Below are positions 40,283 through 49,463 of a DNA stretch of 64,000 nt, one piece after another (the stretch's first letter is position 1; each line of letters begins with the position of its first letter). Under the pieces are notes generated by a model, which made no database searches, was not told where the DNA came from, and was given only the letters and a program-made list of their open reading frames with translations. The DNA is from Silvimonas amylolytica (lineage in GTDB: Bacteria; Pseudomonadota; Gammaproteobacteria; Burkholderiales; Chitinibacteraceae): assembly GCF_014645555.1 (NCBI RefSeq), contig NZ_BMLY01000004.1:51776-115775 (forward strand). Direction: 5' to 3'. The position numbers and the translations under genes are program-made.

Positions 40283-41235
40283 TGCATTGGGCGCGCATCA
40301 GCGAGGCAGGTTTTGTCTCGGGCATGAAATTCATGTTCATCATCTACCGGCAGCTAGGCCGCTGGCCGTTCCGGCTGATGCTGTACCCGGTGCTGGCCTG
40401 GTACGTACTGACCCGGCGTACCGCACGACTGGCGTCACGCGAATATCTGGCCAGACTGCACGATTTCAGCGGCGGGCAGACCCCGCCAGGCCGTGTACTG
40501 GATGTATTGCGCCACTTCGCGGCCTTTGCCGAAACACTGATCGACAAACTGCTGGTCTGGAGTGCGCCGGAGCGCATCGGCCCTGTCGAGGTGGAAGGCG
40601 GCGAGCCGCTGCTGCAATTGCTCGAAGAAGGCCGTGGCGGCGTGATCCTTGCCTCTCATATCGGCAATTTCGAGCTATGTCGCGCTTTGGCCAAACAACG
40701 TCGGCGCGCGCTCAAACTGACTATCTTTGTGCATACCCGCCACGCCGAGCAGTTTGGCCGGGTGATGCGGGAACTGGCCCCGGATAGCCAGGTGGATTTG
40801 CTGCAAGTGTCCGACTTGTCTTCAGCCACGGCGATCATGCTGTCTGAACGGGTTGAACGCGGCGAGTTCATTGTGATCGCGGGCGACCGCGTGCCGGTGT
40901 CTGACCAGGGTCGTGAGGTTGCTGTGCAGTTTCTGGGGCACGAAGCCCCATTGCCCGCAGGCCCTTATTTGCTGGCCGGTATTCTCAAGTGTCCGCTGTT
41001 TGCGCTGATCGCCAGCAAGCGTGGCACACAAACCCATATCACCATCCGCAAGATGTCAGATCGCGTGATGTTGCCACGCCAGAATCGTATGAGCATGGTG
41101 GTGCAACTGGCGCAGCAGTTTGCTGATTTGCTGGCGCAGGAATGCTGCCTCGCGCCCTTGCAGTGGTTCAATTTCTTTCCTTTTTGGGCACAACCTGGCG
41201 TGGTGGTGTCCCGTGCAGGATCAACCCCGTCATGA
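40282..41235 (+). CDS. LpxL/LpxM-type lysophospholipid acyltransferase of the aryl-polyene operon
   Basis: The 317-residue protein has a hydrophobic N-terminal segment (about 15-40), the catalytic HX4E motif as ASHIGNFELCR (about 116-126), and AGDRVPVSDQ farther on, as in HtrB/LpxL enzymes. It should transfer an acyl group, here perhaps the aryl-polyene chain itself, to a glycolipid. The start ATG shares a base with the glycosyltransferase stop. Confidence 0.87.
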   Translation: MHWARISEAGFVSGMKFMFIIYRQLGRWPFRLMLYPVLAWYVLTRRTARLASREYLARLHDFSGGQTPPGRVLDVLRHFAAFAETLIDKLLVWSAPERIGPVEVEGGEPLLQLLEEGRGGVILASHIGNFELCRALAKQRRRALKLTIFVHTRHAEQFGRVMRELAPDSQVDLLQVSDLSSATAIMLSERVERGEFIVIAGDRVPVSDQGREVAVQFLGHEAPLPAGPYLLAGILKCPLFALIASKRGTQTHITIRKMSDRVMLPRQNRMSMVVQLAQQFADLLAQECCLAPLQWFNFFPFWAQPGVVVSRAGSTPS

Positions 41236-42767
41236 ACAACATTGTGTTTGGTCCGGCCCGTTTGTCGATTGAAGACATCGTGGCTATTTCGCGCCGCAAC
41301 GCGCGCGTCATGCTGGCTGAGGACCCGGAGTTTGCCGCACGTATTCGGGCAGGGGCAGATTACCTGGATCGCTTGCTGGCCGAGGAAGGGTTGATCTACG
41401 GCGTGACCACCGGTTATGGCGACTCTTGTACGGTTGGTATCCCGATGAACCTCGTCGCCGAGCTGCCGCATCATCTGTACACCTATCACGGCTGTGGGCT
41501 GGGCGAGTTGTTCACCCCGGCACAAACCCGCGCCATTCTCGCCGCACGCCTGGCGTCGCTCACCCGCGGGTATTCCGGTGTCAGTCTGACGTTATTGCAG
41601 CAACTGACTGCGTTGATTGAACACGACATCCTGCCGTGCATCCCGGCTGAAGGCTCCGTCGGCGCGAGCGGTGATCTGACGCCGTTGTCATACGTGGTTG
41701 CAGTGATGTGTGGCGAGCGCGAGGTGATTGTCGGGCAAGAGACTCAGCAAGCCGCGCAGGCCTTGGCCGCCGCCGGGCTTACCCCGTTGCAACTGCGCCC
41801 GAAAGAGGGCCTTGCGATGATGAATGGCACAGCCGTGATGACGGCACTGGCTTGCCTCGCCTGGGATAAAGCGCGTTATGTTTCTGAACTGGCCACGCGC
41901 ATTACCGCATTGGCTGTGGCCGGTGCGGCCGGTAACGCCTACCACTTTGATGCTGCGCTCTTTGCCGCCAAACCGCATGCTGGCCAGCAACGTGTCGCCG
42001 AACGTATTCGTGCCGATATTGCAGACGCAGGTACGGAACAACGCCTGCAAGATCGTTACTCCTTGCGTTGCGCGCCGCACGTCATTGGCGTGCTGGAAGA
42101 CGCGCTGCCCTTCCTGCGCCAGACCATTGAGAACGAGCTGAACAGTGCCAACGACAATCCGCTGATCGACCCGGACGAACAACGCCTGCTGCACGGTGGT
42201 CATTTCTATGGCGGTCACATTGCCTTTGCCATGGATAGCCTGAAGAACCTCGTCGCCAACGTCGCAGACCTGCTGGACCGGCAAATGGCGCTGTTGGTCG
42301 ATGCCCGGTATAACCACGGCTTGCCGGCCAACCTGTCGGGTGCCACCGGCCCGCGTGCCGCGATCAACCACGGTTTGAAGGCCTTGCAGATTTCGGTCTC
42401 GGCCTGGACGGCGGAAGCGCTCAAGTTGACCATGCCGGCCTCTGTATTCAGCCGTTCTACCGAATGCCACAACCAGGACAAGGTCAGTATGGGGACGATT
42501 GCGGCGCGTGATTGCCTGCGTGTGCTGCAACTGACAGAACAAGTGCTGGCGGCCATGCTGATTACGGTACGCCAGGCACTGGTGCTGCGCGAACGGGAAG
42601 GGGGCGCCACCGTGACGTTGTCCAGCCAGGCACAAGCCTTTGTGAATGATCTGGCCAACGACATCGCCTTCATTGAAGAAGACGTGGCGCTAGAACCAAA
42701 GCTGCGGCAATTGCTGGCGCTGATTGGTGCACAAAACTGGAGCGTCTATGACCCGGCCCATTCGTGA
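41232..42767 (+). CDS. MIO aromatic amino-acid ammonia-lyase (HAL/PAL/TAL family)
   Basis: The 511-residue lyase has an intact Ala-Ser-Gly tripeptide for the MIO cofactor in GSVGASGDLTPLSY, the conserved NGTAVM, and NSANDNPLIDP. It deaminates His, Phe or Tyr. In an aryl-polyene operon it would supply a cinnamate/coumarate-type starter. The selectivity position reads TYHGCGLG; the known pairs are Ser-His in HAL, His-Leu in TAL and Phe-Leu in PAL, so Tyr-His does not settle the substrate. No hut genes are present, so histidine catabolism is unlikely. ATG 41232 overlaps the upstream stop (ATGA). Confidence 0.92.
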   Translation: MNNIVFGPARLSIEDIVAISRRNARVMLAEDPEFAARIRAGADYLDRLLAEEGLIYGVTTGYGDSCTVGIPMNLVAELPHHLYTYHGCGLGELFTPAQTRAILAARLASLTRGYSGVSLTLLQQLTALIEHDILPCIPAEGSVGASGDLTPLSYVVAVMCGEREVIVGQETQQAAQALAAAGLTPLQLRPKEGLAMMNGTAVMTALACLAWDKARYVSELATRITALAVAGAAGNAYHFDAALFAAKPHAGQQRVAERIRADIADAGTEQRLQDRYSLRCAPHVIGVLEDALPFLRQTIENELNSANDNPLIDPDEQRLLHGGHFYGGHIAFAMDSLKNLVANVADLLDRQMALLVDARYNHGLPANLSGATGPRAAINHGLKALQISVSAWTAEALKLTMPASVFSRSTECHNQDKVSMGTIAARDCLRVLQLTEQVLAAMLITVRQALVLREREGGATVTLSSQAQAFVNDLANDIAFIEEDVALEPKLRQLLALIGAQNWSVYDPAHS

Positions 42768-43170
42768 AGCCACGGTCTGCCTGACCATTCCATTTCATGA
42801 TCTGGACCCGCTGAACGTGGTCTGGCACGGCAATTACGCGCGGTATTTCGAACACGCCCGCACGGCGCTGTTCCAGCAATTTGATTACGACGTGCCGCAG
42901 ATGACCGCCTCCGGTTATGTGTGGCCTGTAATCGAGTTGAATATTCGTTATGCGCGGCCGCTGAAGTACCAGCAACAGATCACCGTGACAGCCGGCGTGG
43001 TGGAGTGGGAAAACCGCGTCAAGGTCAATTACGAGATTCGCGATGCGCAAACCGGCGCGCGCCTCACCCGCGGCTACACCATTCAAGTGGCCGTGGATAT
43101 GAATACCGAAGAGATGTGCTACGTGTCGCCAGCCATCCTTTACGAAAAACTGGGAGTACCACACCCGTGA
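42748..43170 (+). CDS. Hot-dog thioesterase of the aryl-polyene operon (4HBT-like, ApeK-like)
   Basis: The 140-residue single hot-dog domain has the 4-hydroxybenzoyl-CoA thioesterase pattern FHDLDPLNVVWHGNYARYFE, in which the Asp is catalytic. It may release or edit ACP/CoA-bound aryl intermediates. ATG 42748 starts inside the end of the ammonia-lyase gene, a 20-base overlap. Confidence 0.88.
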   Translation: MTRPIREATVCLTIPFHDLDPLNVVWHGNYARYFEHARTALFQQFDYDVPQMTASGYVWPVIELNIRYARPLKYQQQITVTAGVVEWENRVKVNYEIRDAQTGARLTRGYTIQVAVDMNTEEMCYVSPAILYEKLGVPHP

Positions 43171-43769
43171 AGAAACTGTTTATTGCTGCTTGTTTGCTCA
43201 TGGCCGGGGTAGCGCATGCAGATGATGCATTGTTCAAGGACATCGAAACCAAATTGATCGATGCGCCGGTGATCCGTGGCCAGTTCACGCAATCACGCCA
43301 GTTGCAAGGCGTAAAGAAACCGCTGACGTCGACCGGTTCGTTTCTCGTCGACAAGCAACGAGGTGTGATCTGGAAAGCAGAAAAGCCTTTCCCCAGTACC
43401 TTGCGTGTTACTCGTGGTGAGATCCTGCAAAAAAACGGAGATCAGGTGATGATGAAACTGTCTGGTGATAAAGAGCCGACAGTGAAAACCGTCAGCGGTT
43501 TGTTGTTCTCTTTGTTTTCTGGCGACGTAGGCTCACTGGGCAAAGTGTTCAACGCCCAGGGGAACGTGAGTGGCAAAAGCTGGAAGCTGGCACTGACGCC
43601 CAAAGATGCGGGGCTGGCAAAACTGATTTCCGGTATCCAGTTGCAAGGCGCGGGCACGGTTGAACATATTCAATTGAACGCCGCCAGCGGCGATGTCACA
43701 CAGATCGACATGCATGACGTCACGACTGGTCAGAACCTGACCGCCGCTGAGAATGCCTACTTTGAATAA
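43167..43769 (+). CDS. LolA-like periplasmic lipid carrier
   Basis: The 200-residue exported protein begins at GTG 43167 with a Sec signal peptide (KKLFIAACLLMAGVAHA). The mature part follows the outer-membrane lipoprotein carrier fold (VIRGQFTQSRQLQGVKKPL, STGSFLVDKQRGVIWK). APE operons encode a LolA-like protein thought to ferry the finished lipid from the inner-membrane exporter across the periplasm. It overlaps the thioesterase stop by four bases and the MMPL gene by 17. Confidence 0.88.
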   Translation: MKKLFIAACLLMAGVAHADDALFKDIETKLIDAPVIRGQFTQSRQLQGVKKPLTSTGSFLVDKQRGVIWKAEKPFPSTLRVTRGEILQKNGDQVMMKLSGDKEPTVKTVSGLLFSLFSGDVGSLGKVFNAQGNVSGKSWKLALTPKDAGLAKLISGIQLQGAGTVEHIQLNAASGDVTQIDMHDVTTGQNLTAAENAYFE

Positions 43770-46071
43770 ACCCGGGCGTTTGCTGGCCGGCCTGTGGCTG
43801 CTGATCGTGCTGGCGCTGGGCCTTGCGTTACTCTTTAGCGGACTGGGCCAGCGCATTGATACTGACATGTTTGCGCTCTTGCCGCGTGATCAGCGCAACC
43901 CGATGGCTGAGACCGCATTACAGTCGCTGGCACAACACGGCGAGCGTCATCTGGTTTTCATGCTCGGCAGTACCGATCCGGATCGGGCTGCAGCCGCTGC
44001 GCGTGCGTTTGCGCAAGACATTGCGCCGTTGCCGCTGACCGCACAACCGCTGGGTGAAACCCTCTCGGCCATCAGCAACTTTTATGCGCCATATCGCCGC
44101 AATCTGCTGTCACCCGCTGATGCCACTGCACTGCAAGAGAAGGGCACCGACTGGACACAACGTGCACTGGCAGCGGCCTATTCACCGATGGCCGGTGCGA
44201 CGCTTGCGTTCAAGGATGATCCCTTTGGCTTCTTTGGCAACTGGCTGCAAAGCCTGGCGGGTGCCAACAAGGTTCGCCCGCTTGATGGTCTGTTGCGTGC
44301 GTCCAGCCAGGGTATGAATTACGTGGTGCTGCCTTATACGCTGAATGGCAGCGCGTTCTCACTCGGGTTGCAAGAGCAGGTGCTGACCGGACTGGAAGCC
44401 GCCGCACAAAAACTCAAGGCACAGTATCCGGATGTACAACTGCGGCGGGCCGGCGTAGTCCTGCATGCGGCCACGGCAGCGCGTAGCGCCCGGTCCGAGA
44501 TGTCAACCATTGGTGTGGGCTCGACACTTGGGGTGATCTTGCTGGCGCTGCTGGTGTTTCGCGGCGTGCGGCCATTGTTGCTCGCGGCCTTGTCGGTACT
44601 GGTGGGTAGCCTTGTCAGCACTGCGCTCACACTCGCCTGGTTCGGCCATATCCATATGTTGACGCTGGTGTTTGGCACTAGCCTTGTCGGCGTGGCCGTG
44701 GATTACAGCTTGCTGGCGTTGGCATCGGGTATCGATAGCGCCGAGCCGGTGGCGGCTCGCTATCGCAAACTGTTGCCCAGCATGCTGCTGGCGGTGACCA
44801 CCATGTCGCTGGGTTATCTGGGGCTGGCGCTCACGCCGTTTCCGGGGCTGGCGCAGATGGCGGTATTTGCGGTGGTTGGCATCATTGGGGCGTGGCTTAC
44901 GGTGATGCTGTGGTTCCCGGTGCTGGAGCAACATGGTTTGCATTCCACCGCGATGAGCCGTGCCATTGCCGGCCTGCTGGCGCGTTGGCCGCGTATCGGA
45001 GGGCGACGCTGGGCGTGGCTGTTGCCGTTGGCATTGCTGGTTGGAGCCGGGCTGACGCAACTGAAACAGAATGATGATATCCGCGCGTTGTCAGGGATCG
45101 ACCCGCAACTGCTGGCAGAGCAGATCGATATCGGTCGGGTCATGGGTCTGCCCAGCCCGGCGCAGTTGTTCATTGTCAGCGGAGACACGCCCGAACAAGT
45201 GCTCGAACGAGAAGAAACCCTGCGCGACCAACTGGCGCCCTTCATGGCGAGCGGCCAGCTTGCCGGCGCAGAAATGCTGAGCCGTTGGGTGCCCTCTATT
45301 GCAATGCAAGCGCGCAATGCCGGCTTGGTCGGCCAGGCAATTACCCAGCGCCCGGGGCGGCTGGAAAACCTGGCCGATCAGATTGGTCTGCCGCCAGACT
45401 GGGTGCAGGAGCAGCGCCGTGTTACGCCGCCACTGCAGTTTGCAGACTGGATCAACTCTCCGGCAGCTCTGGCTGCCAACTACCTGTGGCTGGGCCAGCA
45501 GAACGGCGGGTATGCCAGCATGGTTCTGCTGGAAGGGCTGGGCGACAAAGCCACCACGGCACGCGTGGGTCAGATCAAATCCCCCGGCGTGGTCTGGGTT
45601 GATAAGGTGTCTGAAATTTCTGAGTTGATGGCGCGTTACCGGCAATTGCTGACGCGCGTGCTGATCGGGGCGTATGTGTTGGCGTTTGCGGTGTTGTCGT
45701 TGCGCTACGGCCGCCAGACCTGGCGTATCATGCTGCCGCCTGCACTGGCGACACTGGCTACCCTGGCCATCATGGGCGCGGTCGGCATGCCCTTGCAATT
45801 ACTCAGCATGGTGACGTTTTTGCTGGTGCTGGGCATGGGGATGGACTATGGCATTTTCTTGCTGGAACACCCGGATGACGGCCGGGTGTATCTGGCGGTG
45901 ACGCTGGCGGCAATGTGTACCTTGTTGTCTTTTGGTCTGTTGGCGCTCAGCCATACGCCAGCACTGCACGCTTTTGGATTTTCTACTCTGTGTGGCATCG
46001 GCCTTGTGTGGTTGCTGGCACCGTTGTTTCGTAAAACTGCATTCCAACCTGCGCCTGAATCTGGAAACTGA
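43753..46071 (+). CDS. MMPL/RND-type lipid exporter
   Basis: The 772-residue protein has an N-terminal helix, a first periplasmic domain (about 35-240), a helix bundle containing VGVAVDYSLLALASG, a second periplasmic domain (about 430-600) and a final helix bundle with LGMGMDYGIFLLEHP. The paired DY motifs are typical of proton-driven MMPL transporters. It should move the aryl-polyene lipid or its precursor across the inner membrane to the LolA-like carrier encoded just upstream. Confidence 0.9.
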   Translation: MPTLNKPGRLLAGLWLLIVLALGLALLFSGLGQRIDTDMFALLPRDQRNPMAETALQSLAQHGERHLVFMLGSTDPDRAAAAARAFAQDIAPLPLTAQPLGETLSAISNFYAPYRRNLLSPADATALQEKGTDWTQRALAAAYSPMAGATLAFKDDPFGFFGNWLQSLAGANKVRPLDGLLRASSQGMNYVVLPYTLNGSAFSLGLQEQVLTGLEAAAQKLKAQYPDVQLRRAGVVLHAATAARSARSEMSTIGVGSTLGVILLALLVFRGVRPLLLAALSVLVGSLVSTALTLAWFGHIHMLTLVFGTSLVGVAVDYSLLALASGIDSAEPVAARYRKLLPSMLLAVTTMSLGYLGLALTPFPGLAQMAVFAVVGIIGAWLTVMLWFPVLEQHGLHSTAMSRAIAGLLARWPRIGGRRWAWLLPLALLVGAGLTQLKQNDDIRALSGIDPQLLAEQIDIGRVMGLPSPAQLFIVSGDTPEQVLEREETLRDQLAPFMASGQLAGAEMLSRWVPSIAMQARNAGLVGQAITQRPGRLENLADQIGLPPDWVQEQRRVTPPLQFADWINSPAALAANYLWLGQQNGGYASMVLLEGLGDKATTARVGQIKSPGVVWVDKVSEISELMARYRQLLTRVLIGAYVLAFAVLSLRYGRQTWRIMLPPALATLATLAIMGAVGMPLQLLSMVTFLLVLGMGMDYGIFLLEHPDDGRVYLAVTLAAMCTLLSFGLLALSHTPALHAFGFSTLCGIGLVWLLAPLFRKTAFQPAPESGN

Positions 46072-46073
46072 AC

Positions 46074-47315
46074 ATGCAAACCACGCAACACGCTGAAGTT
46101 GTCATCATTGGTGCCGGCCCCGCAGGTGCCATCGCTGCGGCGCTCTTGCGCAAACAGGGCCGCCAGGTGCTGGTACTGGAACGCGAAACCTTCCCGCGTT
46201 TTTCCATTGGCGAAAGCCTGTTGCCGCAAAGCATGGCGTACATTGAAGAAGCAGGTTTGCTGCAAGACGTCGTCGAAGCCGGATTCCAGTACAAGAACGG
46301 CGCGGTTTTCGCGCGCGGGCTGGAAGCAACCACCTTTTTTGATTTTCGCGATAAATGGTCCAAAGGTTGGGGTACCACCTATCAGGTTCAGCGCGGCACT
46401 TTCGATAAAGTGCTGGCCGACGGCGCGGCGCACGCAGGTGCTGAAATCCGCTATCAGCAAACCGTGCTGGCGGCAGATGTAGAGAGCGATACACCGTCTT
46501 TGCGCGTGAAAGATAACGCCAGCGGCGATGAGTACACCGTGAACTGCCGCTTTGTGCTGGATGCCAGTGGCTTTGGCCGCGTATTGCCGCGCTTGCTGGA
46601 TCTGGAAACCCCATCCGGTTTCCCGGTGCGCGGGGCCATCTTTACGCATGTGGAAGATCGTATCCCGGTGAACAGTGGTTTTGATCGCAACAAGATCTTG
46701 ATTACTACGCACCCGGAGCACGAAGACGTCTGGTACTGGACGATTCCGTTCTCCAATGGCCATTGCTCTTTGGGGGTCGTCGCAGAGTCCTCATTCCTGG
46801 CCCGGTACGAAGGCGCGGACATGGCGCGCCTGCAGGCAGTGGTTGCGGAAGCGCCCAACCTCAAAACCCTGCTGGCCGATGCGCAGTGGCATATCCCCGC
46901 GCGTCAGATCACCGGGTACGCGGCCAACGTCAAATCGCTCTATGGCAAACACTTTGCGCTGCTGGGAAACGCCGGAGAGTTTCTTGACCCGGTATTTTCA
47001 TCCGGCGTGACCATCGCCATGACTTCTGCCAGCCTGGCTGCCAAAGCGCTAGGTCGTACTCTGGATGGTGAGGCGGTAGACTGGAACGCTGACTACGCCG
47101 TGCCGCTCAAGCGGGGCGTGGACGCGTTTCGTGCCTTTGTCACCGCCTGGTATGACGGACGCTTTCAAAAGCTGATCTATTACAAAGGCAAAAACGACGA
47201 CATCCGCCGCATGATTTCGTCCATCCTCGCCGGTTATGCCTGGGATGAAACCAACCCGTGCGTGCGTGCGCCGACACGCTGGCTGGCCGCACTGGATTCA
47301 GCGGTGTCGATGTGA
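46074..47315 (+). CDS. FAD-dependent oxidoreductase with flavin-halogenase motifs
   Basis: The 413-residue flavoprotein has the N-terminal FAD motif VIIGAGPAGAIAA (about 10-22), FPRFSIGESLLP (about 40-51), and LDASGFGR (about 162-169). It contains W220-Y-W-T-I-P225, matching the WxWxIP motif of flavin-dependent halogenases. K74 in GFQYKNGAVF sits where phenol/pyrrole halogenases keep their catalytic Lys. It may halogenate or hydroxylate the aryl head group; xanthomonadins and some flexirubins are halogenated. Similar proteins in APE clusters are often annotated only as NAD(P)/FAD oxidoreductases, so the reaction is inferred. Confidence 0.82.
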   Translation: MQTTQHAEVVIIGAGPAGAIAAALLRKQGRQVLVLERETFPRFSIGESLLPQSMAYIEEAGLLQDVVEAGFQYKNGAVFARGLEATTFFDFRDKWSKGWGTTYQVQRGTFDKVLADGAAHAGAEIRYQQTVLAADVESDTPSLRVKDNASGDEYTVNCRFVLDASGFGRVLPRLLDLETPSGFPVRGAIFTHVEDRIPVNSGFDRNKILITTHPEHEDVWYWTIPFSNGHCSLGVVAESSFLARYEGADMARLQAVVAEAPNLKTLLADAQWHIPARQITGYAANVKSLYGKHFALLGNAGEFLDPVFSSGVTIAMTSASLAAKALGRTLDGEAVDWNADYAVPLKRGVDAFRAFVTAWYDGRFQKLIYYKGKNDDIRRMISSILAGYAWDETNPCVRAPTRWLAALDSAVSM

Positions 47316-47845
47316 TGCGACGTCTGATTGGTCTGGCCATGTTGGCGCTGCTCACAGCATGCGCTAGCCTGCTGACGCGGGACTTGCCACAACTGCAGAT
47401 TGCGCCCGCTGCACTGGGGCAGCCGCGTACGGTGCAACAACAATTGCAGATCAGCTATCCGGGCGGTGGCGCGGTTATGGATGCCGTGCTGCAAATGGAT
47501 CAGGACGGCGTAGAGGTCATCGCTAGTGCCATGGGCCTGCGCCTGGCAACGCTTGATTACGATGGGCACACACTCAAGGCTCAGACCCTGCCAGCCATGA
47601 AAGTGCCGCCACAACGCATCATGAATGATCTGTTGATGGTGTTTGCGCCACAGAATGTGCTGCAACAGGCCTTGCCGCAAGGCTGGACCGTGCATGACGA
47701 CGGTAACAAGCGCACCATCTTGCGCGGGGCTGATCCAGCCATTGATATCTCCTGGGATAACCCGGACCACTGGCAAGGGCGTGCCGTGCTTGTGCACCAC
47801 CAGCTTGCCTATACGCTGACCATTGATTCAAGCACCGTAGAATGA
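47315..47845 (+). CDS. DUF3261-type outer-membrane lipoprotein of the aryl-polyene operon
   Basis: The 176-residue lipoprotein has a lipobox LLTAC near residue 16. The body is rich in predicted beta strands (QQQLQISYPGGGAVMDAVLQ) and resembles a LolB-like receptor. It probably accepts the pigment lipid at the outer membrane from the LolA-like carrier, an inference from operon context. ATG 47315 shares a base with the flavoenzyme stop; the longer frame from 47258 lies inside that gene. Confidence 0.82.
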   Translation: MRRLIGLAMLALLTACASLLTRDLPQLQIAPAALGQPRTVQQQLQISYPGGGAVMDAVLQMDQDGVEVIASAMGLRLATLDYDGHTLKAQTLPAMKVPPQRIMNDLLMVFAPQNVLQQALPQGWTVHDDGNKRTILRGADPAIDISWDNPDHWQGRAVLVHHQLAYTLTIDSSTVE

Positions 47846-49008
47846 CTTGTTATATCGCGGCAGCCGGCGCTTTGTGTGCGCTTGGCAATGACACCGACAC
47901 CATCCGGCAGAACCTGTTTGCCGGTGTGAGCCCAGGCTTGCGCCCGACGGATGCCTATAGTCCCGGGCGTTCATTGGTTCTGGGCCAGATTGTTGATGCC
48001 GATCTGCCCGCACTGGATCACTTGCCGGTGATTCACCGCTCGCGCAATAACGCAGTATTGCTGGCGACCATGGCGCAAATCCGTGGCACGTTTGAACTAC
48101 TGGCCAAAGGCCTGCCGCGTCAGCGGATTGCGATCATTCTGGGTACCAGCACGTCGGGCAGTTCAGAGGGTGAAAATGCCCTGGCTGCATACGAACTGGA
48201 CGGCGCCTTGCCGGCGGGTTTTCATGTGCGTCAGCAGGAGCTGGGTTCGCCTGCGATGATGTTGGCTGGATTGCTGGGCACATCTGGCCCTGCCTACTGT
48301 GTTTCTACTGCGTGCACCTCCGGGGCCAAGGCCCTGGCGGCGGGGGCGCGCTTGATTGAACACGGCGTAGCAGATCTGGTGATCGCCGGCGGTGTCGATA
48401 CCCTGGCGCAATTTACGGTCGCAGGTTTCAGTGCCATTGAATCGGTTTCGGCAGAGCGCTGCCAGCCGTCGTCCATCAACCGGCATGGTATTAATCTGGG
48501 CGAAGCAGCGGCGCTGTTTATCCTGAGCCGCACCCCGGCTGCCGTGCGGGTTGCCGGGTGGGGCGAAAGCTCTGACGCGCATCATATTTCTGCCCCGGCG
48601 CCAGATGGCCGTGGTGCTCGCGCCGCCATGGATGATGCGCTGGCCCGAGCGGGCATCAAGGTCGATGAGGTTGGCTATGTGAATCTGCATGGCACGGCCA
48701 CACCGCAGAATGACGCCATGGAAAACACGGCGGTTGCTGCACAATTTGCGGGCGTACCGGCCAGTTCGACCAAATCGCTGACGGGCCATACGCTGGGCGC
48801 GGCCGGCGCACTGGAAGCGCTGTTTTGCTGGTTGGTACTGACCGATGATCAGCATCGCTTGCCCCCGCATATCTGGGATGGCGCGCAAGACCCGGACCTG
48901 CCGGTGCTGCCGCTGGTCCGTGTTGGCCAGACTGCGCCGGTGCAGGCCGCGATCAGTAACTCTTTCGCTTTTGGCGGTAACAATATTGCTTTGGTTCTTG
49001 CAGTATGA
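47842..49008 (+). CDS. Beta-ketoacyl-ACP synthase II-like (ApeO-like)
   Basis: The 388-residue thiolase-fold ketosynthase has a complete triad: C158 (VSTACTSG), H283 (NLHGTATPQ) and H316 (TGHTLGAAG). It elongates the aryl-polyene chain, probably as a heterodimer with the chain-length factor encoded at the start of the operon. It overlaps the preceding stop by four bases. Confidence 0.93.
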   Translation: MTCYIAAAGALCALGNDTDTIRQNLFAGVSPGLRPTDAYSPGRSLVLGQIVDADLPALDHLPVIHRSRNNAVLLATMAQIRGTFELLAKGLPRQRIAIILGTSTSGSSEGENALAAYELDGALPAGFHVRQQELGSPAMMLAGLLGTSGPAYCVSTACTSGAKALAAGARLIEHGVADLVIAGGVDTLAQFTVAGFSAIESVSAERCQPSSINRHGINLGEAAALFILSRTPAAVRVAGWGESSDAHHISAPAPDGRGARAAMDDALARAGIKVDEVGYVNLHGTATPQNDAMENTAVAAQFAGVPASSTKSLTGHTLGAAGALEALFCWLVLTDDQHRLPPHIWDGAQDPDLPVLPLVRVGQTAPVQAAISNSFAFGGNNIALVLAV

Positions 49009-49463
49009 ATGCGTTTGAATTGCCTGTTTCAGAATTGGTACCCCATGATGGACCCATGTGTTTGCTGGATGCCATCGAGTCTGTCGCGACCGACACGCTC
49101 ACCACACGTGTAGTGCCGCGGGGTGACGGCATGTTTGATGAACATGGCACAATTGGTGCGTGGGTCGGGCTGGAATACATGGCACAGACCATGGCGGCTT
49201 TGGCAGGCTGGGAACGCCGCAAACAAGGTCTGCTGCCGCGCGTAGGGCTGATGTTGGGTACTCGGCGCTATCACTGCCATGTGCCCCATTTTGTGGTGGG
49301 CCAACCCTTGCTGGTGACGGCCACCCGTGAATTTGAAGCAGATAACGGCATTGGCGTGATGCAATGCCGGATCGAAACCCTGGATCGCCAGGTACTGGCT
49401 GAAGCATTGCTCTCTGCCTATCAACCTGACGACCTGCAGCATTTTTTGAAAGAACACGCATGA
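49005..49463 (+). CDS. 3-hydroxyacyl-ACP dehydratase, hot-dog (ApeP-like)
   Basis: The 152-residue hot-dog protein contains LVPHDGPMCLLD near the N-terminus, with the conserved His, and WVGLEYMAQTMAALAGW, the FabA/FabZ-like central helix. It should dehydrate 3-hydroxyacyl intermediates to make the conjugated double bonds, probably with the dehydratase domain of the ligase fusion. It overlaps both neighbours by four bases. Confidence 0.9.
   Translation: MNAFELPVSELVPHDGPMCLLDAIESVATDTLTTRVVPRGDGMFDEHGTIGAWVGLEYMAQTMAALAGWERRKQGLLPRVGLMLGTRRYHCHVPHFVVGQPLLVTATREFEADNGIGVMQCRIETLDRQVLAEALLSAYQPDDLQHFLKEHA

Noticed and set aside
41232..42767. Assignment as hutH of histidine degradation
   Set aside because: It is embedded by overlaps in the aryl-polyene operon with no hutU/I/G genes, so a starter-supply role is more likely.
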